From assembly GCA_002404295.1 (NCBI GenBank), contig DHJK01000215.1, positions 1 through 12,597 of the forward strand: a stretch of DNA of 12,597 nucleotides, in the 5' to 3' direction. The position numbers were made by a program, and so were the translations under genes. This DNA comes from Legionellales bacterium UBA4722 (GTDB lineage: Bacteria; Pseudomonadota; Gammaproteobacteria; DSM-16500). The notes beneath the pieces were generated by a model, which had not been told where the DNA came from, did not search any database, and was given only the letters and a program-made list of their open reading frames with translations. Positions 11,629-12,597 of this stretch are shown one piece after another (position 1 is the stretch's first letter; every line of letters begins with the position of its first letter).

Positions 11629-12597
11629 ATGAATGATTTACTAATTTCCCTTATTAATCAAGCCAATCCATGGATACAAGATCCTTCGGTCTCTATTGTG
11701 CAAAATGGCTATATTCCCAGGCTGCAAGCAAAAAAATTGCTTTCGCCCGAATGGGACACTCTGTGGCTCGTATTGGTAGGGCCGCGTCAGGCAGGTAAAA
11801 CGACTTTAGCTAAGTTTGTTTCGTCAGAGCTCATTAAACAGCAACGGTTTGACACGTTGTTGTATCTGAACTGTGATTTATTTGAAATTAGACAATGGCT
11901 AACAAGTCCCCTGTTTATTCAAGAAGCCATCGAGGAATTTAAACTTAAAAAACCTATTATTTTAATTGATGAAGTCCAGCGATTAGAAAACCCAGGTTTA
12001 TTATTGAAAGCCTGTGCGGATTTAAAATTAGATATTAAGTTAATGGCAACCGGTTCATCTCAACTTGAACTCAAAAGCAAAGTACAAGAATATTTAACCG
12101 GACGCCATCTTGAGGTGCTGGTCTTGCCACTCAGCTATCAAGAAATTGGCAGCGCATCTGAATCACAGTTAGTTTTTGGTTGTTATCCGGCTGTAGTAAA
12201 ATCAACTGAAAAAGCTATTTTGCTCAAACAGATTTATCAAGATTATATTTCAAAAGACATTATTGAAATTCTAAAAGTCAGTAAATCCGATGTGATGCAA
12301 AAACTTATTACATTGGTAGCGCATAGTTCAGGGCAACTTGTGAATTACAACCAATTTGCTACAGATTGCATGATATCTTCAGCCACTATCCAGCATTATT
12401 TATCCATTTTAGAAAGCACATATACATTAGCTAGAATAACACCCTTTGTAGGCAATAAACGTAAAGAAATTACGAGCAATCCTATACTTTATTTTATTGA
12501 TAATGGTTTTAGAAATCAGTCATTGCAGAATTTGTCTACGATGCTTGATTCTCGTCAGGATATCGGCTTACTGGTTCAAGGTGCTATTTTTCAAGAA
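11629..12597 (+). CDS. AAA ATPase of the AAA_14/DUF4143 type (3' end beyond window)
   Basis: An uninterrupted frame of 323 codons runs from the ATG at 11629 to the right edge. The N-terminus MNDLLISLINQANPWIQDP is followed by GYIPRLQAKKLL. The Walker A is VGPRQAGKTTL (about 50-60), the Walker B is KPIILIDEVQRLE (about 108-120), and LMATGSSQLEL is the sensor segment. Then come LPLSYQEIG and YQDYISKDIIEIL, which mark the start of a DUF4143-like winged-helix region, and TYTLARITPFVGNKRKEITSNPILYFIDNGFRN. Such P-loop ATPases are common, often horizontally spread and of unknown role. A TAA at 11623-11625 bars any longer start. No Shine-Dalgarno precedes the ATG, and the nearby TATATT suggests a leaderless or very short leader transcript. 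Perhaps 50-80 C-terminal residues are missing. Confidence 0.9.
   Translation, partial: MNDLLISLINQANPWIQDPSVSIVQNGYIPRLQAKKLLSPEWDTLWLVLVGPRQAGKTTLAKFVSSELIKQQRFDTLLYLNCDLFEIRQWLTSPLFIQEAIEEFKLKKPIILIDEVQRLENPGLLLKACADLKLDIKLMATGSSQLELKSKVQEYLTGRHLEVLVLPLSYQEIGSASESQLVFGCYPAVVKSTEKAILLKQIYQDYISKDIIEILKVSKSDVMQKLITLVAHSSGQLVNYNQFATDCMISSATIQHYLSILESTYTLARITPFVGNKRKEITSNPILYFIDNGFRNQSLQNLSTMLDSRQDIGLLVQGAIFQE

Overview
The window looks like ordinary chromosome from an AT-rich gammaproteobacterium. The best guess at lineage is Legionellales or a Coxiella-like intracellular relative. The core proteins (Pgi, DapF, ZapA, YbeY, CorC, Cca) are recognisably gammaproteobacterial. The DsbA-family protein at 4310-5098 has the layout of Legionella DsbA2 and Coxiella Com1. 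The intergenic gaps carry short palindromic repeats of the kind seen in such genomes. The lineage is an inference; no marker here proves it.

Layout, left to right. Bases 1-75 may be the tail of an unknown + strand gene. A minus-strand operon runs pgi, lptM, dapF (2809 to 220). It contains a 38-codon LptM lipoprotein gene that overlaps the pgi stop by ATGA. A short divergent promoter region (2810-2932) separates it from the plus-strand cluster of a ZapB-like coiled-coil gene, zapA and ygfA. This is the conserved zapA-ygfA neighbourhood, but there is no room for 6S RNA between the two genes. Convergent to it is the Com1/DsbA2-like thiol-disulfide gene. The gaps on both sides of that gene (4019-4309 and 5099-5421) are filled by inverted repeats.

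From 11005 down to 5422 lies a compact six-gene minus-strand operon: ybeY, corC/ybeX, gcdH, a FAD-dependent oxidoreductase, an aldo/keto reductase and cca. Every junction is either an overlap (TAATG or ATGA) or a gap under 10 bases. A good sigma70-type promoter sits at 11106-11134. The operon joins RNA maturation (YbeY, Cca) with acyl-CoA and redox metabolism.

Upstream of that operon, 11006-11628 has no convincing gene but is not empty. It holds a cluster of DnaA-box-like sites built around a perfect twin-box palindrome, a long palindrome with 61-base arms, and a pair of inverted 12-base operator-like sites. These sites abut a plus-strand AAA ATPase of the AAA_14/DUF4143 type that runs off the right edge.

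I see no CRISPR array, phage, toxin-antitoxin pair, transposase, tRNA or rRNA, and no clearly new multi-gene system. The features most worth a second look are the DnaA-box cluster, the three related repeat families, the degenerate HD domain of Cca, the probable non-AUG start of ygfA, and the near-leaderless ATPase with its paired operators.
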